The notes: generated by a model not told the origin, from the letters alone. A DNA stretch of 64,000 bases from Agrypnia vestita (GCA_016648135.1 JADDOH010001981.1:186001-250000); one strand, 5' to 3'. Counted from the stretch's first letter, positions 11,455-22,323 are shown. Numbers and translations: made by a program.

Positions 11455-12005
11455 AATGCTATATTAAGAATATAACCTTCACAGCTACGAAGATCGACTT
11501 GCCTTTTTCAAGATGCACAAACTTGAGTCCCGACGGAAAATATCCGATCTCGTTGTGCTACACAAGATTCTCAACGGAGCTATTGATTCTATTTCTCTAT
11601 CTGATATAAATTTGCATGTTAAACCATAAGCCAGCACTATTCATGTTGGTTACTTTTCTCCCATCACAAGGTTGTGTCGCATATATAATAATATGTACTC
11701 GTAGTGTGCTGACCCTAACATTGGTGCTGATATCATCCATCCATTTTCTAAACGATGACCTGAACCTATAGATCCATTAAATCAATTATTTATTAAATAC
11801 TAATCGCACTACATTCAAACACTAAATATATAAATAATACACATAAATGTACATGTAAAATATACTTAAATGCAAAAATACGTGTTAATAGAGCGTGCCG
11901 AAGACACTTGTAATTGGGATAATGGGCATAGTCTTAATTTATAATGCTTTATTATTAGAGAATTATGTACCTATTATCCTGTTAGTGTCTCTAATAAATA
12001 TAATT
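11455..12005 (+). pseudogene. Jockey/CR1-type LINE 3' fragment
   Basis: A broken frame reads YEDRLAFFKMHKLESRRKI then SDLVVLHKILNGAIDSISLS, the conserved region after the RT domain of Jockey/CR1-type LINEs (about 11480-11620). Downstream lie CCGAAGACACTTGTAATTGG (about 11896) and GTTAGTGTCTCTAATAAATA (about 11983). The same two phrases recur at 45160-45380, marking a shared LINE 3' end. The element is 5'-truncated and decayed. Confidence 0.6.
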
Positions 12006-12639
12006 TAAAAAAAAGAATAGGCGGGAGTAAAGATACAAAGACACGTAAAGACAATTTCCCGACAAGATTTTTCTCGATTAAGAATTTTTGAACGTGATAT
12101 AATTTGTGTCAAGCAAATTACTGCCACTAAATGAGTCGCTAAGGCTTTCGCGAAATTAACATTCTGTTCTTGACATTGAAGAAACTTCGTGATGTGTCGG
12201 AACGCCGAAACACCACCTTCCAGGAGCCACAGAGCACTCGTGGATTAAGTGCTCACGGAAGCTAAAGAACTCCCAAAATTTGGTAACAACAACATAGCCT
12301 TCTCAAATTACAATAATGTTTTTCACCTTCGTATTTCAACATATGCAAAACACGTACCTACGCTAGATGTTTTATGGAATATAATACGATACACGCAGAA
12401 CAACAAATATACAGACATAAATTAACGTAAATTTCTTGGCACAATACACCTGATTTGTTAGAAAAATTCTACGAGCTCGTAAATTTTCAAACAATTATTT
12501 ATTTAAAAAAAAATAAGAAAAAAAATATTGTATGTTTTATTATGTATAGATCTACTTTTATTATTTGATAAATTACACCTACATGTTTCGGAAATACCAT
12601 TAATACAATCAATATTTTTTTAAATGTCATTCTAAAATA
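12006..12639. other. Non-coding stretch
   Basis: No gene is recognised. A moderately GC-rich patch at 12180-12280 has no detectable relative in the window. Confidence 0.3.
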
Positions 12640-13115
12640 TCGATGAATTAATTGAAAAAAAATTTTTTTTTTCAATATACGGCACAGAAGTACCTTTTAC
12701 ATAATAATATATACAAGAAATCCAAAGAGTAGAACAGCGAAAAACTACAGAATTGACATAGTATAGATAGTTGTTTAAGTTTATAATTTTTTTATATGTA
12801 TATATGTTCTGAGAACACAATTATTGGATTTTGTCTACAGAGAGATAATTATTGACTAAGATAAATATTTTTTTTAAATTATAGAAGTCTCACAGTTACG
12901 AAGCTATTTACATGTGAAACGTGTATGGAAGACTTTATAGGGCGCCTCAGGGCTTATAGCCTGCATAAGCAACTTAAAATATTCCTAAAATTTTTGAATA
13001 AACTTTATGGAAACATTGAATTCACCTTCTAAGGTATCTTTAAGGTATATTCTGTATATTCTTCTAGCATAAACTTTTTTGGACCTAATCCATAATTAAT
13101 AATGAAATAGAATTC
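12640..13115 (-). repeat. Dispersed repeat R-A, reverse copy
   Basis: This is the reverse complement of 6575-7050, with about 80-85 percent identity by eye and a few small indels. Together the two form a widely spaced inverted repeat. See the entry at 6575. Confidence 0.6.
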
Positions 13116-13860
13116 AAGTATAGATAGTTGTTTAAAGTTATAAACAGTAATTTAGAAAAAAGTGGTATGAAATATATACAATGTTAAACAAATAGGTATA
13201 ATAATTTTCTTGTGATTACATTATGAATTCAGGACGGCAGGTGTATAGCTTTTAGTAGCGAATCTTTATATTGCGCTAAACTGGAATTAAAAATATCAGC
13301 GATATGCGCATAGGTGTTGCCTAGCCTATGCAGTCTGGGTACAAGAGAGTTAAAATGTGAGTTGGTTCTAAAGTTGTCACAATAAAATAGTATAATTATA
13401 TATAATTAGTATTATTATGAAAATATCAAATCAAATACTCTAAGATAGTTTCATGTCTTAGTAAATAAGTAGCGCTTAATTTTTTTACTTTAGGGTTTTT
13501 TGCTGAGACTCAGAATGGAACGAATTAAAAAAATAACATCTATTAGAAACAAGTGAATCAAGGAAGATATGCTTTGAAGACGCCTTTTTGGATACATTTG
13601 TAACCGGTTTTTTAACATCGCTTATACAGTATCCAAATATTTAACAGGTTTTTTAGATTAAAACAAATTTTCGAACGGCATGTTCTTATTTTTCATCTGT
13701 TTCTGCGACTCTTGCTTGCGAGTTACGTGATTGTTAATTTTAATCGAAATGATTACCAAATCATGTCATGTAAATACTTACATAAATGTTGAAAGTTTCA
13801 GAGCTCTAGCTTGTCGATAAGTTGATGAAAAATCAATTACAAGATTCTACCACAACAATC
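13116..13860. other. Non-coding stretch
   Basis: No gene or repeat family was recognised. Confidence 0.3.
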
Positions 13861-13865
13861 GAACA

Positions 13866-14285
13866 GACAAAGAGAGTTTAATAACTAACTAACTAACTAA
13901 CCATCTCGCCGTTTCCCCGCAGGGGTAGGCAGAGAGGATTGAACGCCACACACTTCTATCCTGGCACACCACTTTTGCTTCGGCCACATTCATACATCTT
14001 CTCATACACGTTCTACGGTTGTTGCGGCTTTTAACAGGGCCATCCTCAAATACACAAGTACCTGATCGTGCCAGGTTTTTTGCGGACGCCCTCTATTCCT
14101 GATGCCTTCAACACTCGCCTCATATATTTTCTTAACCATCCTTTCCTCGTTCATACGTTCCATGATCAAACCATCTCAGCACTCCTTTTTTTATTCTATC
14201 TACCACACTACAGCCAGCATTGCATTCACTTCTAATTTGTTCATTCCTCACTCTATCGACCAAAGATTTTCCACACAAGCGTCTT
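13866..14285 (-). pseudogene. RTE-like LINE 3' fragment with (TTAG)n tail
   Basis: On the minus strand the sequence encodes MNEERMVKKIYEASVEG and RGRPQKTWHDQ, then GRRDG just before a (TTAG)n tail at 13880-13895. It matches the C-terminus of the longer copy at 36476-38275. It is 5'-truncated and frame-broken. Confidence 0.7.
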
Positions 14286-14417
14286 AGTGACCGCGTTTAA
14301 TAAAGGTTGGGTTTAATAAAGGCATGTTAAAATACGTTTTGTTTACTAGGGGATTTAATTATGCAAGAATAAATGCACGAACTGCATATATTATTAATGG
14401 ATTTGGCGTTTACATTG

Positions 14418-14512
14418 TAGAGATGATTTCGACGTTTCACTGAAGTCTTATTCAGCTTCATCAGGGGCTGAATATGACTTCAGCGAAACGTCGGGATTTG
14501 CTTCTCTGTAAA
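14418..14512. repeat. Palindrome with a hammerhead-like core
   Basis: On the minus strand, CTGATGA (14464-14458) is followed by a hairpin with stem CTGAA/TTCAG, then GAAACGTC (14438-14431). These are the two conserved boxes and stem II of a minimal hammerhead ribozyme. The + strand has the opposed half: a GCTGAA/TTCAGC hairpin followed by GAAACGTC at 14484-14491, but no CTGATGA. Penelope-like elements are known to carry such motifs at their ends. Stem I is weak here, so activity is doubtful. Confidence 0.5.
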
Positions 14513-14529
14513 ATATACGGTTTGTATAA

Positions 14530-15396
14530 AATATCCGTTTTATAGAACACTTAAACGTGTCAAACGCCCTTAACTCGTTAATTTATATTATTCATAGATA
14601 TTAAATAATATAAACTTTTCTATCTCCACCTGATTTTAATAATTTTATATTTTTTTCACTACTTACCTAAGTTTCAAAATTGTTTCTGAATTTTTTAACC
14701 ACGGGTAATAAAATCAATAATTTTGAAAGTTTTTGAAATTAAAAGAAATTTGAACTGGGGTATTAGTTTACTTAACAATATTACTTTCATCAACTCTTCT
14801 CCACTTTTCTCAATATTTCCGTTACAACCACCTTTACCCCAGTTACTTCGGCTGATTTTCAGTACCAAACCATATTTATACGAGAACTTTATTATTAATA
14901 TTTGAACAGAATCAATGTAAAAATGTTGTATTTAAAAAGTAGTCAGTTTCATACTTTACCTGTCGATGAGTGATTTTGTTTTTCTTGAAACATAAGTAGT
15001 GAAAAATAATATATATAAAAATTATTAAACTCACGTAGAGATAACAAAGTTAATATTATTTAATATGTATAATAATCTATCATCATACATGAACTCCTGT
15101 ATACGTGTATCCTAAACATACGAGAGGGGTGACATCCTTCCACTGCTACCCAATCCCCTCGCTTAAATAAGGCGTTTAATTTATCTCTGTATAATTTGAT
15201 AGTATGTTGCAATAAATATTGAACGCGTGTTTCTATTTACGTATTTTGGAAGTTATACTTCTTTGGTAAACATAAAAATCGACGTGCTGTACTGTATACA
15301 TTGCGTTGGAATATGTTTCAACTCAAGGTATACAACACAAACTAAATTGCCATCAATGACAGTTTTCCACCAACAGATAAAAAATCAACGGGGGTA
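14530..15396. other. Non-coding stretch
   Basis: AT-rich, with no gene recognised. Confidence 0.3.
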
Positions 15397-15591
15397 ATAA
15401 AGTTTTTTTTAATAAAATAGAAATGCGAACACGGAATACGTGTCGCATCAATATTCTTACTATTCTCAAACTAAGCCAAAAATCCTGTGCAATGAAAATA
15501 GGACTAACTTGCTGGTGTCCTGGAACGAGGCTCGAACCACCGACCACCAGATGACTAGGCGAGCGTCATGACCACTACACTAAAAAAGTTT
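15397..15591 (-). repeat. tRNA-derived SINE, family S2, copy 1
   Basis: On the minus strand a tRNA-like head (TAGTGTAGTGGTCATGACG, then B box GGTTCGAGCC) is followed by a body with GACACCAGCAAG and ATACGTGTTCGCATT, and an A/T-rich end. A second copy at 42029-42198 matches over the whole length, which defines it as a SINE family. Confidence 0.65.
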
Positions 15592-15967
15592 AAAACAGAT
15601 TTGAATGTAATAAATAAATGGAGAAAATAAATAACAAAAACAGCGCCCGAAGCATATGCAATTTTCATGACACAATTCTGAAGTGTCTTGATGGCGCCCG
15701 GAGTATACACAGTTTTCATAATACCCTCTTCAAACTTGATATAGTCACTTCTACGAATTGCCTTTGGCTAAATATCACTCGGAAAATCGTCGCTTTTGAT
15801 TGGTGAATCATGACCTCATGGTGGGAAAATATTCCCATTGCTTGATGCGCGCGCATTTAAGCATAACTTCAATATAAAATTCGAAATTAACACGATACAT
15901 ATGCATACATAATAAATATTTTAAGAAAGCGCTTCCTCCTGGAACTCCATATTTCCTTGAAGCACAC
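15592..15967. other. Non-coding stretch
   Basis: It contains a short direct doublet, 'agcgcccga(a)gcatat(g)ca' near 15642 and 'ggcgcccggagtatacaca' near 15694, each followed by 'ttttcat'. No gene is recognised. Confidence 0.3.
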
Positions 15968-16039
15968 ATCGAATGAAAGTTCAACTTTTTGCAAAAAATA
16001 AGTCAGAAATATTGAAAAAAAAATGCAAACTTTGATACT

Positions 16040-16721
16040 CACTTCACTCAGCGACGCACTGGAAGGCAATGGTTACCAGAAGCGACAGATACAACGCGTC
16101 ATAAGTACGAGGTCTGTTCGCCCTGAAAAACATACAGAACCTGAGTGCAAAGGCATCGCCTTTCTGCCTTTTGTCCAAAGCGTTACAGACAGAATTGCCA
16201 GAGCTCTCAAGAAAAGAGACATTAAGACAGTTTTTGGTACCAACTTCAAAATTAAGGATATGTTGAGATCAGCAAAGGATCGAGATCGCTTAGAAACAGA
16301 CGGTGTGTATAGACTCGATTGTCAAGACTGCGATAAAGTATACGTGGGGCAAACGGCGCGTACCATTTCCAAAAGGGTCAACGAGCACAAACGGGTATGC
16401 AAACTCGGTCATCCAGAAAAATCAGCACTGGCCGAGCATTTTCTGGATACCGGCCATCATTTTGCATTCGAACCGAAAATCCTTGGAAAGCCTAAGAGTC
16501 ACCATGCGCGTCTTATCAAGGAAGCACTAGAAATCTACAAGCATCCGATAAACATTAATAGAGATGATGGTCTCAAATTAAAAACATCTTGGTATCCGGC
16601 GCTTCAAAGTCAATCTCGTCGCAGACTCCGCAGAGATAGTGATCAAACAACAGATGAATCATACATACAACACAATACAACACATCATGACTTCGGCACG
16701 GTATTGCAAGCCGATACTTAA
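16040..16721 (+). CDS. GIY-YIG endonuclease domain of Penelope-like element (partial)
   Basis: The frame is open from the MITE junction to a stop at 16719-16721. The first few codons of the longest open frame (from 16023) come from host MITE sequence, so no genuine start codon is present. The protein shows the linker FLPFVQSVTDRIARALKKRD and VFGTNFKIKDMLRSAKD. The endonuclease core follows: GVYRLDCQDCDKVYVGQTAR with the GIY-like GVY and YIG-like YVG, a CxxC pair, the catalytic-type Arg in SKRVNEHKR, an AEHFLDTGH motif, and a conserved KEALEIYKHP. In Penelope-like elements this domain nicks target DNA for target-primed reverse transcription. Here the reverse transcriptase is missing, so the copy cannot move itself. 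The intact frame suggests a fairly recent insertion. Confidence 0.8.
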
Positions 16722-16752
16722 CCACAACACCAACATTCAAGACAACACATCA

Positions 16753-16793
16753 GCCCTGATGATGGACCCTGCAATGGGATCCGAAACGTCGGC
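16753..16793 (+). ncRNA. Hammerhead-ribozyme-like core of Penelope-like element
   Basis: Box 1 CTGATGA is at 16756-16762. Stem II GGACCC/GGGATCC has a TGCAAT loop and one bulged A. Box 2 GAAAC at 16783-16787 is followed by GTC, with cleavage expected after the C at 16790. Stem I is GCC (16753-16755) with GGC (16791-16793). Stem III would be only the self-complementary ACGT, as described for minimal hammerheads of Penelope-like elements, which work best as dimers. One extra T after box 1 departs from the consensus, so activity is uncertain. Confidence 0.55.
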
Positions 16794-16932
16794 CCGAAAG
16801 GTCGTAACAACACGGCATAATACCCCAGTAAACACAAACTTGAAGATTTTGATACTGCATATCTCCGTAATAAGTGACATTAGGTCATGGCTGCTTGAAT
16901 ATTTTAGACTCATAACGTAGGCAGAATCTACC

Positions 16933-18160
16933 CTAGATCTAGATTTGCACCCTCCATGATACCGAGGGAAAACTTTACTGAACGTGTATTTATAAATTGA
17001 TATATCTTGCATCATACTTGTTCGATTCTGTGGAACCAGTTTTAACGTTTGGAGTAACTGGGTGTTCCTGTTTCTTGGTGGTAACCGGTTAAAAACCACC
17101 CGTACACAAATATCAAACATTGCCAAAGTATTTATAATATATTCAAGGGCCTGCACTCTACGCAACCACAAAAGCAATGCCTAACTGTTATTTCTGCGAA
17201 ATAAATATAAATTAAATCTTCTTCAATATCTGCAAAATGACTTTAATTAATAAGGTCAATACCATGAATTTAAATATGTTTTAAGTTAAAAAGAAAACGA
17301 GTTGAACTACTGGAAAAATAAATTGAAAAATATTGCTATCACCGGTATTTGAATCCAAACTATCTTTTTCCAATTCAGCTACCCATAAAAAATATGTTAA
17401 ATTTCATCTATGTACATAGGTAAACTTGCTAAATGAGACATCTATTTTTTAGATAGAAAAATTGTTTCTTTATGCGTGTAATGATTTATCTAAATTTATT
17501 TTGCTTGTCACGGAATTACGTATGCTCTGAAAAGAAAATTACAAGTGAATACGATTTCTTAAAAAAAAACATTAAAAAAGCTAAGTTATAAATTTAAAAT
17601 ATATAATAACGTCTCATATCTCATAATCGTAAATATGATAAAGTTGATTTATTAATATTATGACAACACAATATTAATATATCAACTTTAGAATCAGAAT
17701 TCTTTAATTTCTCCGTCCGTTCAAAATCTTCTGTCAGAGTCAGAGTGATCGGAGACACGTGGCAGAATAGCCCAGAAAACTTTTCTCGGAAGGTATTAAA
17801 AAATTTTCATATATAAAATCATCATTTATTTTTTAACAAACAGATTATCAACAGATCGTTAACGACTCACCAAAAGACAATGTCGAAACATTTTTTTTAA
17901 ATTAGAAAAATTACCACGTCCTAAAATAAACTTTTATATTATTGATAAATTAGAAACACTAGAAAATAAAATTAAAAGTGACGTAATGAATTAACACAAT
18001 TTACGATACATAAAATTACCGCACAAATATAAAGTGCGTGGGTTCCAAGTACAATGAAATCTATCACGTGACACGCAGCAGTCAGGTTAGGTCAAAATTG
18101 GTTTATGGTAAGTGTGTACACCATATCATTCTGATTTTAATATTTCATTAGCTGTAACCC
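16933..18160. other. Non-coding stretch with a small hairpin
   Basis: No gene is recognised. At 17638-17692 AAAGTTGATTTATTAATATT faces its near reverse complement, giving a hairpin of about 20 pairs. The rest is AT-rich. Confidence 0.35.
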
Positions 18161-18162
18161 GT

Positions 18163-18650
18163 CAAAAATGACGGTACTTTTACATGTCGGTTCCTAAGTA
18201 TTAAGTATTTATTTATTTCATTTTAAAAAATACGTAAAAAAACAAATCGAATAAAAAATTTCATACAAAAAAATTTAGAAAAAAAAATTCGGAAAAAAAA
18301 TTAAGTTACGGCCGCGTTACACGAAATTACGCGAGCGGACGGACAGACAGACAGACAACGAAATTATTATAATTGGGATAATTTTCTGTTACATAAATAA
18401 TTAATCTCGATATGGCGGTACTTTTACATGTCGGTTCCTTAGTATTTAGTATTTATTTATTTCATTAAAAAAAATACGTAAAAAAAAACATTTCGAAAAA
18501 AAAAATTAGTAAAAAAAATTAAGTTACGGCCGCGTTACACGAAATTACGTTGATGGATGGACATACAGACAGACAAATTATTTATTATTGTTTTTATTAT
18601 ATTATTATAATTGGGATAATTTTCTGTTGCATAGATATTTAATTTCGATA
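18163..18650 (+). repeat. Direct tandem duplication, unit about 245 bases
   Basis: Two units begin with ATGACGGTACTTTTACATG-like sequence at about 18168 and 18412. Both continue with CGGTTCCT(A/T)AGTATT, A-rich sequence, TTACGGCCGCGTTACACG, an ACAGACAGACA run and TTATAATTGGGATAATTTTC. The end resembles tails of short RTE-derived elements, so it may be two such copies in tandem. Confidence 0.6.
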
Positions 18651-18772
18651 TTTTACCCCAATTTTGGTAAAAGTCATTCTTCAATGTTCTCGCTGTACAT
18701 CTAGGTAACAATCACTAAAATAAAAAATCTTGTTGTTTTCAGAATGCGTCCGATCACCGTAAATATAAATCG

Positions 18773-18796
18773 TAATAATAATAATAATAATAATTG
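18773..18796 (+). repeat. (TAA)n microsatellite
   Basis: About seven to eight consecutive AAT/TAA units. Confidence 0.7.
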
Positions 18797-19904
18797 GATA
18801 ACTTGTATAGCGCCGTTTTCGCGAATACTCACCTCAAGGGCGCTTTACACAGAAAAATTATTATCTTACAAGACAACTTACTGCTAGAAAAGAAAAAACT
18901 TATTTACTATTACTTATTCTCTAGGTGGCATACAAGAAGTGGAATTAAAATTGAGTACTATAATAGTTTGTGAGTGCCTGAAAGAATTAGGTGTTTTCGC
19001 GGAGTGCACAATAGGAGTGGAAAACATTAGCTAGCGTTGTTGTGGTCAGATTCTATAGGTTTTTATAGGATTGTCTAAATAAATGCGTCTTAAGTTGTTT
19101 TTTGAACTGTAAGTTAGGCAATATGTGCAGTCATCGGTTCTCTACATTAATTCTCTATCCTGATTAAAGGATTCACTAGATGGTACTAATTTATAGAAGA
19201 AAATTAAATAAGTAACATCAAGAAGAAATTATTTGATTTTATTTTTTTTTTACTTTTTTAAATTTAAAAATTTGAAGTGCGAGTTATCGTTAATAATTTC
19301 CTGATTCGAAAGGGCTCAATTAGCCCCATCGCGACATGCCCAGTGAGATGAGATCTTTACACGTCAAAAAATCTCAAGCCGATAACTTTATCAAAGGCAC
19401 GACATAAAAGAGATGTTTTTAAAATGTTCCTTCGTTAAGGATTTTCAATATTATTTTTAATTAAAGACGAACAGAACCCGACAGATAACGAGTCATCTGT
19501 AATCTCAATATTTACATTCCTCCCAGCAGGTCCTGGGCAGCATCCTCTGAGATTATTAGCTCAGGCACCGTAAAAACAATTAAAAATTGCTTTAAATTAT
19601 TTTTTACTTTCACAAAACATCACCCGCCCGCCTTTTTCAAGTAGCCGACTTTCATTTTTCCCGTGATGGGTAGCTTATTTTTAATTGAGTACATCTCCCC
19701 GTGAATCGCCTAAGATAAGGGATTTTTATCGTTAATAAGGAATCTATTATGCTGATTTATTAAAAAAAGTTTTGTCGTATATTTATATACGTATTTTGAT
19801 GTGTCTTTAAGCTGGGCTAACGTGACTAATTTCTTGACGGAAACGTGTAACAGGAAGTAGGAATATCGAATTTATTAATTTTATTTCACAGATTCAACTT
19901 TAAC
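18797..19904. other. Non-coding stretch with a unique-looking block
   Basis: No gene is recognised. Positions 19305-19730 have mixed composition, several GATAA motifs and no relative elsewhere in the window, and could be host regulatory or spacer sequence. Confidence 0.3.
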
Positions 19905-20156
19905 ATCACTTAAGCCAGCCACACGATAGATAGATGGCCCTATGGATGCCCAAAAGACTTCCATACTTACTTTCCCATATAAAAAAGTATCTTCGTCTCT
20001 ATGAGACATCTATAATAAATGATGTCCCCCTGAGGATTAAATTCTATCTTGTGTTCTTGAAAAATTTGAACATACCTACTCAAATTATTCTGAATTTAAT
20101 ATTTAATAAATCAAAATTACTACCACTTAAGAAAATAACCGCAGTACGACTTTGAA
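19905..20156 (+). repeat. Dispersed repeat R-A, partial copy
   Basis: The segment aligns with 28429-28600 and more loosely with 6740-6840: a GGCCCTAT(G/A) block, CTTCCATAC(C/T)TACTTT, then CTTCGTCTCT(A/G)TGAGACATC. An open frame reads LPYLLSHIKKYLRLYETSI here and LPYLLSYINSFVSVRHLQ at 28497. The frame is therefore partly conserved between copies, but I do not recognise the domain. Confidence 0.5.
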
Positions 20157-20331
20157 ATTCTACATAAGGTCGTGTTATAATAATGTAGTTATAATAAGTA
20201 ATTCAAAAAGAGGTAGATCACTTTAAAAAAAAACGTAAATTAGCTTATATGATAAATAAAACAATAGATACTGTTTAGAATACTATTAATATTTTTTTTA
20301 TATTTAAAGCATTAACTTTGTAGTTAGATAA

Positions 20332-20478
20332 TATAACAGAGTGTTAGTTAAATTAATATAAACCACTACTAGATTCTAAAATCTACCTAAGGCTACCGGT
20401 TTCGAGACGTACCCGTCTCGAACAAGAGACCTAAAATCTGGTAGTGGTTTTTACTAATTTAACTAACACTCTGTTATA
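20332..20478. mobile_element. Palindromic MITE-like element, 147 bases
   Basis: The ends TATAACAGAGTGTTAGTTAA and its exact reverse complement extend to about 38 paired bases, up to ACCACTAC. The centre contains GTTTCGAGACGTACCCGTCTC, so a GAGAC/GTCTC hairpin followed by GAAAC appears on the minus strand. That centre resembles the hammerhead-like modules at 14424 and 44655. Confidence 0.65.
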
Positions 20479-20651
20479 CTTTTTATATTAAAACTGTATT
20501 CATTATCTGACCTATAGACATCAAAATAAAACAAAATTGTAAAATGAAATTCAAATATAAACTATATCATAAAAGTAGCATTAGTTCTAGTAGCTAATAG
20601 CAAAAACTTCATGGAAGTCTCCTGATTCAATTTTGTATACAAAATATTATT

Positions 20652-20940
20652 TCATCAAAGTTTGCATTTTTTTTAAATTTTCTGAACTTTCTTATGTAAC
20701 GCGCTGGAGTTTCATGAAAGCAACTTATATCGAATATTAAAAAAATTCATTCATTTTGATACAAGTCAAATAAAATAAGAAAAATGGTGCAAACATTTGA
20801 ACCAGATTTTTTGCAGGGCTTCAATCATTTTATTTGACTTGTATCAAAGAGAATGAATTTTTAATATTCAACATAAATTTCTTTTGCGACAGAAGTCAGA
20901 AATATTGAAAAAAAATGTAAGCTTTGATGTCACTTATCTC
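20652..20940. repeat. Fold-back repeat
   Basis: The left arm (AGTTTGCATTTTTT, then ATTCATTCATTTTGATACAAG) and right arm (CTTGTATCAAAGAGAATGAAT, then AAAAAAATGTAAGCTTTGAT) are inverted around a centre near 20795. It is related to the inner part of the 7107-7422 MITE family. Confidence 0.5.
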
Positions 20941-21298
20941 CTTAACTTCAGCAGTTAGGTATTGATAACATTTCACCGAAGTGTAAAAAATATTTTCTGT
21001 TAAAAATTGAATGAGGAAGACTCTTTTTCTTGCTATTTGCTACGAAACACTTGTATCTATATATCTAAAAATATATGTAACAAATTTAAAATTAAAAAAA
21101 GACATTAATCCTTTCTTTATAATATTAAATACTTCCCAGCAAGGGACTCTAGAATACACTGCCTCTTTCACATTCCTGTTGCTCCCACCAACTCTGGATT
21201 GCGCTCACCCATAGTGGGAATGTGTCGAGCTTACAACGACTTATTCACCGACATTGATCTTGTGTCTTCATATAAACTAAGAATTCAAGTGAATATTA
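20941..21298. other. Non-coding stretch
   Basis: No gene is recognised. A 67-codon open frame at 21011-21214 shows no motif. Confidence 0.3.
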
Positions 21299-22058
21299 AG
21301 CCATGTATTCACTAGGGAACAAATCGCGAAACATTCCGCTCGGCATGTCGCATCAACATCTACGCTCATGTTTCGGGGACAATGACGCGGTCATTTGATG
21401 TGTACACACCGGGACTCGCATATCTTGTCGCGGAAATGTCACCCGATGACGTTATGATGACAGCTGCGGTATCTCATTTGGCGAAAACGGGGTTCCGCGC
21501 AATTCGAAACGTTATTTTGGGTCGCAATTTCAAATTAACGATGTTTTTCTGTAGTAAATTGAATATTATTAATAACAAGGTCCTTTTTGCAAATAATTAT
21601 TGTTTTCCACACGTCGCGGAAATGTCGCGCTATGAGGTTATGATAACAACTGCGTATCTGTTTATGTTAATGAGTTTATCGAAACGTAAGAGGAGAAAAA
21701 AGAGGAGAATGCGAAATTATTTACTGCAAAGAGAAAGAAGGACGGACATTCTATGCGATCTTCGATCGATACAGCTCGATGAGTTCAAGAACAATTTCGT
21801 TTCTCCACATTGTCATCTTGACAGATACAGCGCATGCGTATTCACTTGTAAACATACCACGTGGTACTGTCGCTCCGCGTAATGTTACAGTGAGCTCGCT
21901 CGGGTACCGTGCGCATGGCAACGTTGCCACGGCACGTAGAAATGCCGCGCTATGTTGTGCGCGACGTCGCGGAACAGTGCACGACGTTGCAACGTCACGT
22001 AGACTCTGTGCCGCGCGTGCTGTTGAGGGACAATTTGTCCCCTAGTGAATACATAGCT
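21299..22058 (+). mobile_element. PIF/Harbinger-like non-autonomous element
   Basis: The terminal inverted repeats are AGCCATGTATTCACTAGGG and the matching reverse complement ending CCCTAGTGAATACATAGCT. Both are flanked by TTA (21296-21298 and 22059-22061), the 3-base target duplication of PIF/Harbinger elements. The interior is GC-richer than the surroundings. The right 220 bases recur at 63433-63650. Confidence 0.7.
21382..21882 (+). pseudogene. Relic of a Harbinger-type transposase N-terminus in an open frame
   Basis: A 166-codon frame is open from 21382 to 21882. Codons about 98-140 read as a basic run (SKRKRRKKRRMR), then NYLLQRERRTDILCDLR and LDEFKNNF. This resembles the N-terminal 'W..LLQR...G....LL.DLR...F.NF.RM' segment of Harbinger transposases. 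The catalytic part is absent. The upstream half, with two VAEMS(P/R) repeats, is unrecognised and may come from inverted-repeat sequence. Confidence 0.4.
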
Positions 22059-22149
22059 TTACTCTACGTCACAACATTTAATTAATATCCAAACACATGT
22101 ATAAAATGCTCCTCGACGCAAGATATGAATGAAATTTTACTTGGGTATA

Positions 22150-22323
22150 GGTCTTTCCATTTAAGAAAGACAATCGAATAAGTATGTGTAAGGCGTGCAT
22201 ACGAGTTATATTGTTTCGTTGTGTTATTATTTACGGGTATAAACAGCAAAACAACGAAACAATATACCTTGTAAGCACACCTTACACGTACTTATTCGAT
22301 TGTCTATCTTAAATGAAAAGATC
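22150..22323. mobile_element. TA-target MITE (family M1), complete copy
   Basis: The ends GGTCTTTCCATTTAAGAAAG and its reverse complement are flanked by TA on both sides. Nearly the whole 174 bases is a palindrome (AGACAATCGAATAAGTA arms) around a GTTGTGTTATTATTTACGGG centre. Relatives sit at 34874-35198 and 38786-39405. TA targets fit a Tc1/mariner-mobilised MITE. Confidence 0.7.

Larger units (their letters stand above)
16040..16847 (+). mobile_element. 5'-truncated Penelope-like element
   Basis: An 808-base insert lies between two copies of TTTGATACT. It holds the C-terminal linker and GIY-YIG endonuclease part of a Penelope-like polyprotein, a short 3' region and a hammerhead-like core. 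The reverse transcriptase part is absent, as expected for 5' truncation during target-primed integration. Confidence 0.8.
15968..16932 (+). mobile_element. Fold-back MITE copy split by a Penelope-like element
   Basis: The left piece (15968-16039) and right piece (16848-16932) rejoin to the same sequence as 7240-7385 (CAAAAAATAAGT, GAAAAAAAAATGCAAAC, GCATATCTCC, ATTAGGTCATGG). The 9-base TTTGATACT is present at both junctions (16031-16039 and 16848-16856), a clean target-site duplication for the insert. Confidence 0.7.

Noticed and set aside
17335..17400. tRNA-like sequence on the minus strand
   Set aside because: A- and B-box-like words are too close together and no stems form.
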